Shown piece after piece: positions 1 to 5,371 of a DNA stretch of 9,117 nucleotides. Below the pieces are notes generated by a model. That model did not search any database and was not told where the DNA came from. It worked only from the letters and a program-made list of their open reading frames with translations. The DNA is from Methanobacterium sp. UBA8 (GTDB taxonomy: Archaea > Methanobacteriota > Methanobacteria > Methanobacteriales > Methanobacteriaceae). How positions within the stretch are numbered: the stretch's first letter is position 1; the number at the start of each line of letters is the position of its first letter. Where the stretch lies: positions 475 to 9,591 of the forward strand of contig DADN01000140.1 of assembly GCA_002509665.1 (NCBI GenBank), written 5' to 3'. A program made the position numbers and the translations under genes.

Positions 1-1
1 A

Positions 2-361
2 GTTCTTAAATCTAAAAGAGCCTGGAATCTTGCACTAAATTCAAACATTCAACTGGAATCTATTAGCGGAAATGAAAATGGCGTAATTGGCGCCATTGCA
101 GGACTAGGACTTGCATCGACTAAAAATGATGGGAGATTTTTACAAATAGGAAAAATTAGGAAACTTAAGGGACATCAGCCAGTTGAAAAACTTATTGAGG
201 CAGGTGTTGATGGAATATTTACTCCAGATGGTCGCTCTGTTACAGAAGGAGTAGTATTTAATGAAGGAAATAAGCCTGTAAAACCATGCCCTGTAAATGG
301 TGAAGTTATATTATTTGTTAATGAAGAAAAGGGCGTACTTAAAGCTGTAACTAGGGACTAA
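2..361 (+). CDS. C-terminal part of a DUF1743/TiaS-like protein, possibly methanogenesis marker protein 11
   Basis: An open frame runs from the window edge for 119 codons to TAA at 359-361; the 5' part and start lie outside. The fragment contains a glycine/alanine-rich stretch (ENGVIGAIAGLGLAS, about residues 25-39 of the fragment) resembling the G-x-x-G-A-x-A-x-x-G segment of archaeal TiaS (tRNA-Ile2 agmatinylcytidine synthetase) and of the related methanogen-only marker protein 11. It ends in a short beta-rich tail (KPCPVNGEVILFVNEE). The usual TiaS C-terminal extensions (zinc ribbon, OB fold) are absent, because the protein stops soon after this domain; this favours the marker-11 type over TiaS itself. 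The assignment is by eye and uncertain, and marker 11 has no established function that I know of. It converges on the first molbindin gene and appears to share a terminator with it. Confidence 0.5.
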   Translation, partial: VLKSKRAWNLALNSNIQLESISGNENGVIGAIAGLGLASTKNDGRFLQIGKIRKLKGHQPVEKLIEAGVDGIFTPDGRSVTEGVVFNEGNKPVKPCPVNGEVILFVNEEKGVLKAVTRD

Positions 362-400
362 AAAAATAGGCTGACTGGATATCAATTTATTCAATTAAAA

Positions 401-426
401 AAGAAGAATAGGTTACTATTCTTCTT
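401..426. terminator. Bidirectional terminator hairpin between convergent genes
   Basis: A perfect 11-bp inverted repeat (AAGAAGAATAG / CTATTCTTCTT) flanks a 4-base loop (GTTA). On the minus strand the second arm runs into six T residues, which fits intrinsic termination of the molbindin gene; on the plus strand it runs into a shorter TTCTTTTCC tract, which could end the DUF1743-like transcript. The right arm covers the molbindin TAG stop codon (416-418). Function is inferred from position and structure. Confidence 0.65.
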
Positions 427-628
427 TTCCAACCATAACTTCTGTAGATTTAACTATAACTGTGACTTTTTCATCTTTTTCTAAATTTAGGTCTTTAACA
501 GCTTCTTTAGTAATTACAGCAGTTATTATATCTGGAGCTTCAATTTTAACCTTTACATTGGCCATTACTGCTCCTTCTTCAATATTTTCTACGGTGCCTT
601 TAAGCATGTTTCTTGCGCTCATTTTCAC
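416..628 (-). CDS. Molbindin (Mop domain) 1, molybdate/tungstate-binding protein
   Basis: A 70-residue single Mop (TOBE-like) domain of the kind that forms hexamers binding molybdate or tungstate in the cytoplasm. It starts with the family signature MKMSARNMLKGTV and has the alternating beta pattern of the domain: EEGAVMANV at 18-25, ITAVITKEAV at 35-44 and KVTVIVKSTEVMVG at 54-67. The start is taken as GTG at 626-628. An AAGGAGG ribosome binding site (638-644) lies 9 bases upstream of it, whereas the upstream ATG sits directly against the GGAGG and is not usable. It is about 68% identical by eye to the second copy at 850-1059. The likely role is storage or buffering of Mo/W oxyanion for molybdopterin enzymes (methanogens need Mo/W for formylmethanofuran dehydrogenase) or for nitrogenase if the host fixes nitrogen; that choice is inference. 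Confidence 0.9.
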   Translation of the reverse strand: MKMSARNMLKGTVENIEEGAVMANVKVKIEAPDIITAVITKEAVKDLNLEKDEKVTVIVKSTEVMVGKEE

Positions 629-691
629 TTGTATCATCCTCCTTGAATAAATAATCATTAATTACTAATTCAATAATCTGTTAAACGATTT

Positions 692-699
692 TTTATAAA
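692..699 (-). promoter_or_regulatory. TATA-like box of molbindin 1
   Basis: On the minus strand this reads TTTATAAA, the best archaeal TATA-like box upstream of the GTG start. It would place transcription start near 670, giving a leader of about 40 bases that holds the ribosome binding site. A separate promoter fits the terminator hairpin seen after the upstream copy at 850-1059. Confidence 0.4.
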
Positions 700-834
700 C
701 ACGAGGATGTTAATACGCCAGAGAGCATTGTTAAAATTCTGTAATTGTTAAAAAATAGATTTTTATAGTTTTAATAAGTTAAAAAATGAAACAGTACTAT
801 AATTTAAAGTGAAAAAGTAGTGAGGTCTGTTTAA

Positions 835-858
835 AAAGAATAAATAGGATTATTCTTT
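835..858 (-). terminator. Terminator hairpin of molbindin 2
   Basis: A perfect 9-bp inverted repeat (AAAGAATAA / TTATTCTTT) flanks the 6-base loop ATAGGA. On the minus strand the second arm ends in a run of five T residues. As in the first copy, the stem includes the stop codon of the gene (TAA at 850-852). This layout suggests the whole gene plus terminator was duplicated. Confidence 0.55.
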
Positions 859-1059
859 CCCGATCATGACTTCAGTGGATTTAACGATAACTACTACTTT
901 ATCGCCGGCTTTGATATCTAAATCTTTAATTGATTCTTTAGTGATTACGGAAGTTATTGTGTCTGGGGCGTCAATTTCTATTTTGACATTAGCCATTATA
1001 GCGCCTTCATCAACATTTTTTACGGTTCCTTTAATATGATTTCTTGCACTTAATTTCAT
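850..1059 (-). CDS. Molbindin (Mop domain) 2, molybdate/tungstate-binding protein
   Basis: A 69-residue Mop-domain protein, tandem paralogue of the one at 416-628: 47 of 69 aligned residues are identical by my count, without gaps. Invariant blocks are SARN (4-7), KGTV (10-13), MANVK (22-26), VITKE (38-42) and VIVKSTEVM (57-65). The start is the ATG at 1057-1059, preceded by GGAGG (1068-1072) with 8-base spacing; a longer in-frame ATG overlaps that ribosome binding site and is rejected. Differences cluster in residues 48-56, a surface turn and strand in this fold, so the copies could differ in assembly or anion affinity, or form mixed oligomers. It has its own TATA-like region and terminator, so the copies may be expressed separately. 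Confidence 0.9.
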   Translation of the reverse strand: MKLSARNHIKGTVKNVDEGAIMANVKIEIDAPDTITSVITKESIKDLDIKAGDKVVVIVKSTEVMIGKE

Positions 1060-1098
1060 TATATCTTCCTCCATGATTATTATAATATATTCTATATT

Positions 1099-1112
1099 TT
1101 ATATATTAAATA
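1099..1112 (-). promoter_or_regulatory. TATA-like box of molbindin 2
   Basis: The minus strand reads TATTTAATATATAA, preceded by an A-rich element that could serve as a BRE. Transcription would begin near 1078-1080, giving a leader of about 20 bases containing GGAGG. The whole 1075-1115 stretch is AT-only, so the exact box is uncertain. Confidence 0.4.
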
Positions 1113-1143
1113 CTTTTTCATGCTTTTAAAGACGATAAAAGTT

Positions 1144-1178
1144 GAATTATGGCGTTGATAGGCATTATAGAATAATTC
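1144..1178. repeat. Inverted repeat upstream of molbindin 2
   Basis: Perfect 7-bp arms GAATTAT (1144-1150) and ATAATTC (1172-1178) enclose 21 bases. Nested inside is a weaker dyad, ATTATGGC (1146-1153) with GGCATTAT (1161-1168). It lies about 35 bp upstream of the molbindin 2 TATA-like box and is more GC-containing than its surroundings. It could be an operator, for example for a Mo/W-sensing regulator. No known regulator consensus was matched. Confidence 0.3.
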
Positions 1179-1205
1179 GAGTTTTGAAATAAATTTTATT
1201 TTTTT

Positions 1206-1248
1206 TTAAGAGCTTTTTATCTTAAAAAATTAGTTTAAGTGCTCTTTA
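1206..1248. other. Nested hairpin in the trmO downstream spacer
   Basis: The 250-bp spacer 1060-1308 holds no gene. Besides the molbindin 2 promoter it contains this structure: outer arms TTAAGAGC (1206-1213) and GCTCTTTA (1241-1248) with one mismatch, and inner arms CTTAAA (1221-1226) and TTTAAG (1234-1239). Runs of nine T (about 1199-1207, plus strand) and six A (1251-1256) flank it. Read on the minus strand, the T run at 1251-1256 lies about 55 bases after the trmO stop and could end that transcript. A terminator is the simplest reading; a small RNA is not excluded. Confidence 0.3.
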
Positions 1249-1308
1249 TACAAAAAATTTATAAAATTAGGATTTAAAATTATATAAAAGTAAAAATAAG
1301 AAGATGAT

Positions 1309-1806
1309 TTAATTTACAAATCTGTCATCAGACTTTTTATGATTTGCATCTTCATGTTTATCTTCAAACCATCCGATACGCAGCTCTTCACCTTTACATT
1401 TATCAAAGTTAGGTATATAAGGCTTAATATCTAAAATGGGAGTACCGTCAACAACATCTACATTGGATATATGTATTGTTGATCCTTCTATTTTGTCAAG
1501 GCATACCACTGACATTCCTATTGCATTCGGGCGTTTTGGGGCCCTTGTCGCGAAGATTCCTCTTTTTACGGTATCTAAAAATGGTTTTACCTGTAGTGAA
1601 TATCCTTTGGAAAGGTGGAGATGATAGATTAAAACTATGTGTGAAAATCCTTCAAGATCCTTAAGTCCTTCTTCATATTTTCCGTCTAAATGTATCTCTC
1701 CTTCAACACCTTTTGCACCTACTGGTTGTATAGGCATACCTTCCAGGTTTTTGAATGGGGAATGTATTAGTCCAATTGGTTTGTATGTAACTTCGTCGAT
1801 AAGCAT
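1309..1806 (-). CDS. trmO: TrmO/TsaA-family tRNA (N6-threonylcarbamoyladenosine(37)-N6)-methyltransferase
   Basis: A 165-residue protein of the TsaA/UPF0066 family. Characterised bacterial members (TrmO) use S-adenosylmethionine to methylate t6A at position 37 of certain ANN-decoding tRNAs, giving m6t6A in the cytoplasm. Visible family motifs are IGLIHSPF at 11-18, the cofactor/tRNA-binding block RGIFATRAPKRPNAIG at 82-97, and DGTPILDIKPYIP at 120-132. It is a compact single-domain form, as usual in archaea, without the C-terminal extension of enterobacterial TrmO. The charged tail (about 150-165) is probably disordered. The ATG at 1804-1806 is supported by AAGGTG (1814-1819) at 7-base spacing. 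The gene follows nrpR by 54 bp on the same strand but has its own TATA-like box. Family assignment is firm; activity on the host tRNA is inferred from bacterial members. Confidence 0.88.
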   Translation of the reverse strand: MLIDEVTYKPIGLIHSPFKNLEGMPIQPVGAKGVEGEIHLDGKYEEGLKDLEGFSHIVLIYHLHLSKGYSLQVKPFLDTVKRGIFATRAPKRPNAIGMSVVCLDKIEGSTIHISNVDVVDGTPILDIKPYIPNFDKCKGEELRIGWFEDKHEDANHKKSDDRFVN

Positions 1807-1834
1807 TTAATTACACCTTATAAAAAATCAGCAG

Positions 1835-1848
1835 TAAAATAAATAAAG
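1835..1848 (-). promoter_or_regulatory. Candidate TATA box for trmO
   Basis: In the 54-bp gap after nrpR the minus strand reads CTTTATTTATTTTA, which puts a start site near 1820, just ahead of the AAGGTG ribosome binding site. It suggests trmO can be transcribed independently, though readthrough from nrpR remains possible because no clear hairpin lies in the gap. Confidence 0.35.
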
Positions 1849-1860
1849 TTTTTGGAAGAT

Positions 1861-3573
1861 CTAGAATTCTTCCATATCAGATAGGTTCATCATAGTCTCT
1901 ACAGCTTTTACATTAACTGGTATGCCTTCTTCACTTAAGGCCGCAATTGGATTTAGTCCGCCTGGGGCTGCTATACCTACGTGATACCTTTCTACCTTAG
2001 CATTATAAAGAAGTTCACTTGGGTTTCCTATTTTAAGGATTGAAAATCCAGTTTCCTGAATCTTATCTAAAATATCTATGGCATTGGACCTTGCCATGTA
2101 AGGAATTTCTCTTAAACTTGCAAGTATCCTTCCATTTCCTTCTAATGAATCTAAAACAGATGTCATTCCCTTTGAAATGTAAACTTCGTGAGGATCAAGG
2201 GATGATCCGCTGTATGCTGTAAGTTCTGTAAACCTAGGGCCTTTCTCTTCTATCTCAAGAATTCCGCTGTATTTTGGGGTTACAAGTATGTCATTTTTAA
2301 CCAGTATTCCGTCAATTGTAAAGCTGCATACTGTGGCAATTCCAGTTCTGTCACCGTCTGCATGGGGAATTATTTTATAAAATTTACTTGTACAGTACTC
2401 TGGCTTAGTTTGGAATACACGGTTTATTATTTCAAGTGCATCGTCAAGGTCGTCGTTATTTACATAGGACACGTTTACAATTACGTCACCCTTTTGGGTT
2501 TCGACATCAAAGTCCACGTTGTATATAAGATTCCATGCCTTTGAAAGTAAGAATTTAACTTTTTCTCCAGTTTCAGTTCTGCTGGTTTTTAATGCAGGTT
2601 TTGACGGGACCAACTTTTCCATATTTCCAAATTCCATTATATTTTCTGCTAACTTAATATTAACAGAACAACCTGCCTCTTTTGCAGCACAAAGTGGAGC
2701 TATTCCGCCTGTTATGGCAATACCCACCATGTCATTTTCTACAGGTACTCCTAGTACTGATTCACCGCTTTTACCTATTTTCAAAAGTCCGGATATCCCT
2801 ATTTTCTGGAACTGTTTGAAAAGGTTAACGGCATTATCTCTTGCAACTGCAGGGATTATCCTGAAATTTGCAGGGAGCAGTCCAGTTCCTTCTCTAGCTA
2901 TGTCTAATACTGATGTTATTTCTTTGGCAGTAAATGCTTCAATAGGGGTCATGGATGTTTCTTTATAAGATATCAATTCGGTAAACCTTTTAGGGACATA
3001 ATCTTCTACCTTTACAAGGCCGCCATATTGTGGAATTACTGGAATTCCTGCATTTAGTAGCATTCCATCTATGGTTGTACCACAAATGGTATTTAACATA
3101 ATTTCATTACCCTCTGAAGTTTTTTCTTCACTGGATCCTGTATCGTTGAATTTAACGTAGGGGCTTACTGCAATTCCCTTACTGAATACTTCTTTGATTA
3201 TATCAACTACTTTCTGGTCGTATATAAAACTGGATGTATTTACAATTACGGCCCCTTTACCTTCTTTAGGGTCTAAGGAAGTTTTGTATATCATACCTTC
3301 AAATTTAGAGAAAGCAAAATCTACCTGATCATAAATAAGGCCTTTCTCAAGCTCTTTTAATCCTTTTTCAGTTATTTCTCTGCCGGCATATCCTATACGC
3401 TCTGTAAATCCTTTTTCATCTAAGATGCGCATGTGATATCGTACCGCCCGCTCTCCTAAGTTATAACCTTTCCGTTTCAATTCTTCTGCAATTGTTTTTG
3501 CGCCAAGAACTTTGTTTTGATCTGCAAGGATCCTCAGGATTTCTATCATTTTACGATCAGTTTCATCAGGCAT
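1861..3573 (-). CDS. nrpR: NrpR, global nitrogen regulatory repressor (wHTH plus two NrpR domains)
   Basis: A 570-residue protein matching the euryarchaeal repressor NrpR, which binds operators of nitrogen-assimilation genes and is released by 2-oxoglutarate. Residues 1-75 form a winged helix-turn-helix (AKTIAEELKRKGYNLGERAV then RYHMRILDEKG, wing near GYAGREI). Two homologous NrpR (DUF128) domains follow, about 85-320 and 340-570. The internal duplication is plain: TICGTTIDGMLL/TVCSFTIDGILV (162 and 414), RFTELISY/RFTELTAY (196 and 447), TSVLD (220 and 471), ARDNAVNLFKQFQ/ARSNAIDILDKIQ (244 and 494) and GGIAPLCA/GGLNPIAA (289 and 538). Carrying both domains and the DNA-binding domain in one chain is the single-protein form known from Methanococcus, not the split NrpRI/NrpRII form of Methanosarcina. 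The ATG at 3571-3573 has GGTGA (3578-3582) just upstream. The gene lies 178 bp downstream of glnA, its likely target, on the same strand. Confidence 0.95.
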   Translation of the reverse strand: MPDETDRKMIEILRILADQNKVLGAKTIAEELKRKGYNLGERAVRYHMRILDEKGFTERIGYAGREITEKGLKELEKGLIYDQVDFAFSKFEGMIYKTSLDPKEGKGAVIVNTSSFIYDQKVVDIIKEVFSKGIAVSPYVKFNDTGSSEEKTSEGNEIMLNTICGTTIDGMLLNAGIPVIPQYGGLVKVEDYVPKRFTELISYKETSMTPIEAFTAKEITSVLDIAREGTGLLPANFRIIPAVARDNAVNLFKQFQKIGISGLLKIGKSGESVLGVPVENDMVGIAITGGIAPLCAAKEAGCSVNIKLAENIMEFGNMEKLVPSKPALKTSRTETGEKVKFLLSKAWNLIYNVDFDVETQKGDVIVNVSYVNNDDLDDALEIINRVFQTKPEYCTSKFYKIIPHADGDRTGIATVCSFTIDGILVKNDILVTPKYSGILEIEEKGPRFTELTAYSGSSLDPHEVYISKGMTSVLDSLEGNGRILASLREIPYMARSNAIDILDKIQETGFSILKIGNPSELLYNAKVERYHVGIAAPGGLNPIAALSEEGIPVNVKAVETMMNLSDMEEF

Positions 3574-3592
3574 TTCTTCACCAAATTTGAGT

Positions 3593-3617
3593 TATATAAA
3601 ATTATAAGTGTTATACT
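3593..3617 (-). promoter_or_regulatory. nrpR promoter region with overlapping TATA-like boxes
   Basis: The best TATA match on the minus strand, TTTATATA at 3593-3600, is only 20 bases from the ATG and would start transcription at or beside the start codon (a leaderless message). A weaker box around 3608-3617 (AGTATAAC) would give a leader containing the GGTGA ribosome binding site. I cannot decide between them. No GGAA-N6-TTCC is present in 3574-3751, so NrpR autoregulation through that motif is not indicated. Confidence 0.4.
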
Positions 3618-3683
3618 GTAAAATTAAAAACGTTTTTAGGGGATACTGAAAATCTATTGATTTTTGACTAATTTAAACTTTTC

Positions 3684-3728
3684 AAAAAATAAAATGGGAA
3701 TGGGTCCTCAACACTGATGTTTGAGGAC
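3684..3728 (-). terminator. Terminator downstream of glnA
   Basis: Arms GTCCTCAA (3704-3711) and TTGAGGAC (3721-3728) form a GC-containing 8-bp stem, unusual in this AT-rich spacer. On the minus strand it is followed, after about 14 bases, by TTTTATTTTTT. It lies 24 bases past the glnA stop and separates glnA from nrpR, supporting separate transcripts. Confidence 0.55.
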
Positions 3729-3732
3729 GTGT

Positions 3733-3749
3733 GAAAATTTGGAATTTTC
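3733..3749. repeat. Second small hairpin beside the glnA stop
   Basis: A 7-bp inverted repeat (GAAAATT / AATTTTC) with loop TGG sits between the glnA stop and the stronger hairpin at 3704-3728. No T run follows it on the minus strand, so it is more likely a 3'-end stabiliser or processing element than the terminator itself. Confidence 0.35.
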
Positions 3750-3751
3750 AA

Positions 3752-5080
3752 TTAGATATTTAAATACTTTTCTAATTCGTAATCGAATACCTGTATTCTG
3801 TAGTCGTCCCATTCTTTCTTCTTAATATCTCTGAATTGACTGTATATATGGTCACCTAGGGTGGATCTCACAACATCGTCTTTTTCAAGCGCGTGGTATG
3901 CTTCCCATAGGCTGGAAGGTAAAACATCTATGCCGAGAGTTTTGAGTTCTTCTATGCTTTTTCCGAACACGTCAATTTCAGTTGGTTCTCCAGGGTCGAC
4001 TTTGTTTTTCATACCGTCTAAACCTGCTTCTAACATTGCAGCAAATGCAAGGTATGGGTTACAGGATGGGTCAGGCATTCTCAGTTCAACACGGGTACCT
4101 TTTCCACGGGATGCAGGAATTCTTACCAATGTAGACCTGTTTTTAAGACCGTATGCTACATATACTGGAGCTTCGTATCCTGGTACTAAACGTTTGTAAG
4201 AGTTTATGGTAGGAGCACAAATTGCTGTTAAAGCTGGGGAGTGTTGTAAGAGACCGCCCATGAAGTACATTGCTTCCTGTGATAACTGGGTTTCAGTATC
4301 AGGGTCGTAGAAAACGTTTTTGTCGCCTTTGAATAATGACTGGTGACAGTGCATACCGCTTCCGTTTTCTCCAAAGAATGGTTTTGGCATGAATGTTACC
4401 ATGTATCCCATTGTGTCTACAATAGCTTTTATGGCCTGTTTAAATGTAATTACTGCATCTGCAGTTCTTAAAGCGTTATCAAATTTGAAATCTATTTCGT
4501 GCTGACCTGGAGCCACTTCGTGGTGGCTTACTTCTACATCAAAGTTTAAAGCTTCAAGGTCCATGACTAACTGTCTTCTGATGTCAGTTCCCTGATCTAC
4601 AGGTTCTACATCGAAATATGCACCGTTATCGTTAGGGATTAATTGTCCTTCTTCGTCCTGGTCTAATATGAAAAATTCTGGTTCGGGACCAACGTTATAG
4701 TCATATCCTGCTTTTTCAGCTTTTTCTAAAGCCCTTTTGAGTATGTATCTTGGGTCTCCTTCGAAAGGTTTTCCTTCTGGCCAGTAGATGTCACAGATGA
4801 ACCTGCAAACACCTTTTTCTTCTGGTCTCCATGGGAGAGTTGAAAAAGTGTCAGGGTCTGGTTTAAGAATTAAATCACTTTCATTAATATCTACAAATCC
4901 TTCAACAGATGATCCGTCGAATAAAAGACCGTCTTTTAATATATCTTCCATTTGATCTGGCTTAACCAGTGGAATTGCCATGTTTTTGGGGGTTCCATGT
5001 ATATCTACAAACTGCAGCCTTACAAACTTTGTGCCGCATTCTTCAATCTTTTCAATAACTTGTCCTATTTTGTCTGACAT
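3752..5080 (-). CDS. glnA: Glutamine synthetase, type I alpha
   Basis: A 442-residue glutamine synthetase, making glutamine from glutamate, ammonia and ATP as a cytoplasmic dodecamer; this is the main entry of ammonium into metabolism. Family landmarks: FVDIHGTPK in the beta-grasp domain (24-32), FDGSSVEGF (54-62), metal ligands E133/E135 in GPEPEFF, E188 and E195 in the block 185-197, H244 in [10 protein letters not shown] (239-248), the flap glutamate in GYEAPVY (301-307), and arginines R297, R315, R320, R334. The adenylylation loop of the beta subtype (NLY) is absent, and length and C-terminus fit the alpha subtype. At the position of the feedback arginine of Bacillus subtilis GS (Arg62 in GFVRIEESD) this protein has Asp64 (GFVDINESD). 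The start has GGAGGT (5086-5091) at 5-base spacing. The promoter carries a probable NrpR operator, and nrpR is the next gene downstream. Confidence 0.97.
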   Translation of the reverse strand: MSDKIGQVIEKIEECGTKFVRLQFVDIHGTPKNMAIPLVKPDQMEDILKDGLLFDGSSVEGFVDINESDLILKPDPDTFSTLPWRPEEKGVCRFICDIYWPEGKPFEGDPRYILKRALEKAEKAGYDYNVGPEPEFFILDQDEEGQLIPNDNGAYFDVEPVDQGTDIRRQLVMDLEALNFDVEVSHHEVAPGQHEIDFKFDNALRTADAVITFKQAIKAIVDTMGYMVTFMPKPFFGENGSGMHCHQSLFKGDKNVFYDPDTETQLSQEAMYFMGGLLQHSPALTAICAPTINSYKRLVPGYEAPVYVAYGLKNRSTLVRIPASRGKGTRVELRMPDPSCNPYLAFAAMLEAGLDGMKNKVDPGEPTEIDVFGKSIEELKTLGIDVLPSSLWEAYHALEKDDVVRSTLGDHIYSQFRDIKKKEWDDYRIQVFDYELEKYLNI

Positions 5081-5116
5081 TGTTTACCTCCATGATAATT
5101 AGAGTAATTATACGCC

Positions 5117-5130
5117 GGAAGAAGATTTCC
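5117..5130 (-). promoter_or_regulatory. Probable NrpR operator in the glnA promoter
   Basis: The sequence GGAAGAAGATTTCC is an exact GGAA-N6-TTCC palindrome, the operator form established for NrpR at nif and glnA promoters in Methanococcus maripaludis. It begins 9 bases downstream of the glnA TATA box and spans about -13 to +1 of the predicted start, so bound repressor should block initiation. It is the only such match I found in the spacers of the window. Confidence 0.75.
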
Positions 5131-5139
5131 TTTTACTGG

Positions 5140-5147
5140 TATATAAA
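5140..5147 (-). promoter_or_regulatory. TATA box of glnA
   Basis: The minus strand reads ACATTTATATACC with a consensus TTTATATA core. Start of transcription is expected near 5117, giving a leader of roughly 37 bases that contains GGAGGT. Of the TATA-like boxes in the window this is the clearest consensus at a proper distance. Confidence 0.7.
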
Positions 5148-5267
5148 TGTTTTGAAAAAAAATATTTCAATTATTAAACCATTAAATAACAACATATTTA
5201 ATTTTATTGGAGTATAAACTAGTATTATATTATTCTTTTGTCAAGATGGAATATTTCTAATGAATAT

Positions 5268-5276
5268 TTTTATATT
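5268..5276 (+). promoter_or_regulatory. Candidate TATA box for the siroheme-protein gene
   Basis: TTTTATATT on the plus strand would start transcription near 5298 and give a leader of about 75 bases. The rest of the divergent spacer (5148-5267) is AT-rich and shows no gene. A second, closer box (CTTTTTATAC, 5344-5353) is too near the ribosome binding site to serve a leadered message. Confidence 0.3.
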
Positions 5277-5324
5277 TGAAGGTCTTTCAATTGTTTGATA
5301 ATATGTAAAATATTTGCATTTATT

Positions 5325-5364
5325 GGGAGGATCGTATATCCGGCTTTTTATACTTAAAGGAGGT
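5325..5364 (+). promoter_or_regulatory. Doubled Shine-Dalgarno-like sites and small hairpin before a TTG start
   Basis: GGAGGT at 5359-5364 lies 7 bases before the TTG at 5372 and decides that start. A second match, GGGAGGAT (5325-5332), lies 34 bases further upstream with no usable start codon after it. Between them GTATA (5334-5338) can pair with TATAC (5349-5353) over a 10-base loop. Whether this leader regulates translation is unknown. Confidence 0.4.
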
Positions 5365-5371
5365 AAAAAAT

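Noticed and set aside
629..658. Longer N-terminus of molbindin 1
   Set aside because: The extra ten codons contain the AAGGAGG ribosome binding site, and the family begins at M-K-x-S-A-R-N; GTG at 626-628 is the better start.
2519..2968. 149-codon plus-strand open frame
   Set aside because: It lies wholly antisense to nrpR, whose two NrpR domains are unmistakable; the frame has no family features and no ribosome binding site that I could see.
3861..4199. 112-codon plus-strand open frame
   Set aside because: Antisense to the conserved C-terminal part of glnA; a shadow of its codon usage.
5248..5262. GGAATATTTC as a second NrpR operator
   Set aside because: The half-sites do not match GGAA-N6-TTCC; it is part of a short GAATATTT direct repeat in AT-rich sequence.
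5344..5353. CTTTTTATAC as the promoter of the siroheme gene
   Set aside because: It would start transcription at or after the TTG codon and remove the strong GGAGGT ribosome binding site from the message.
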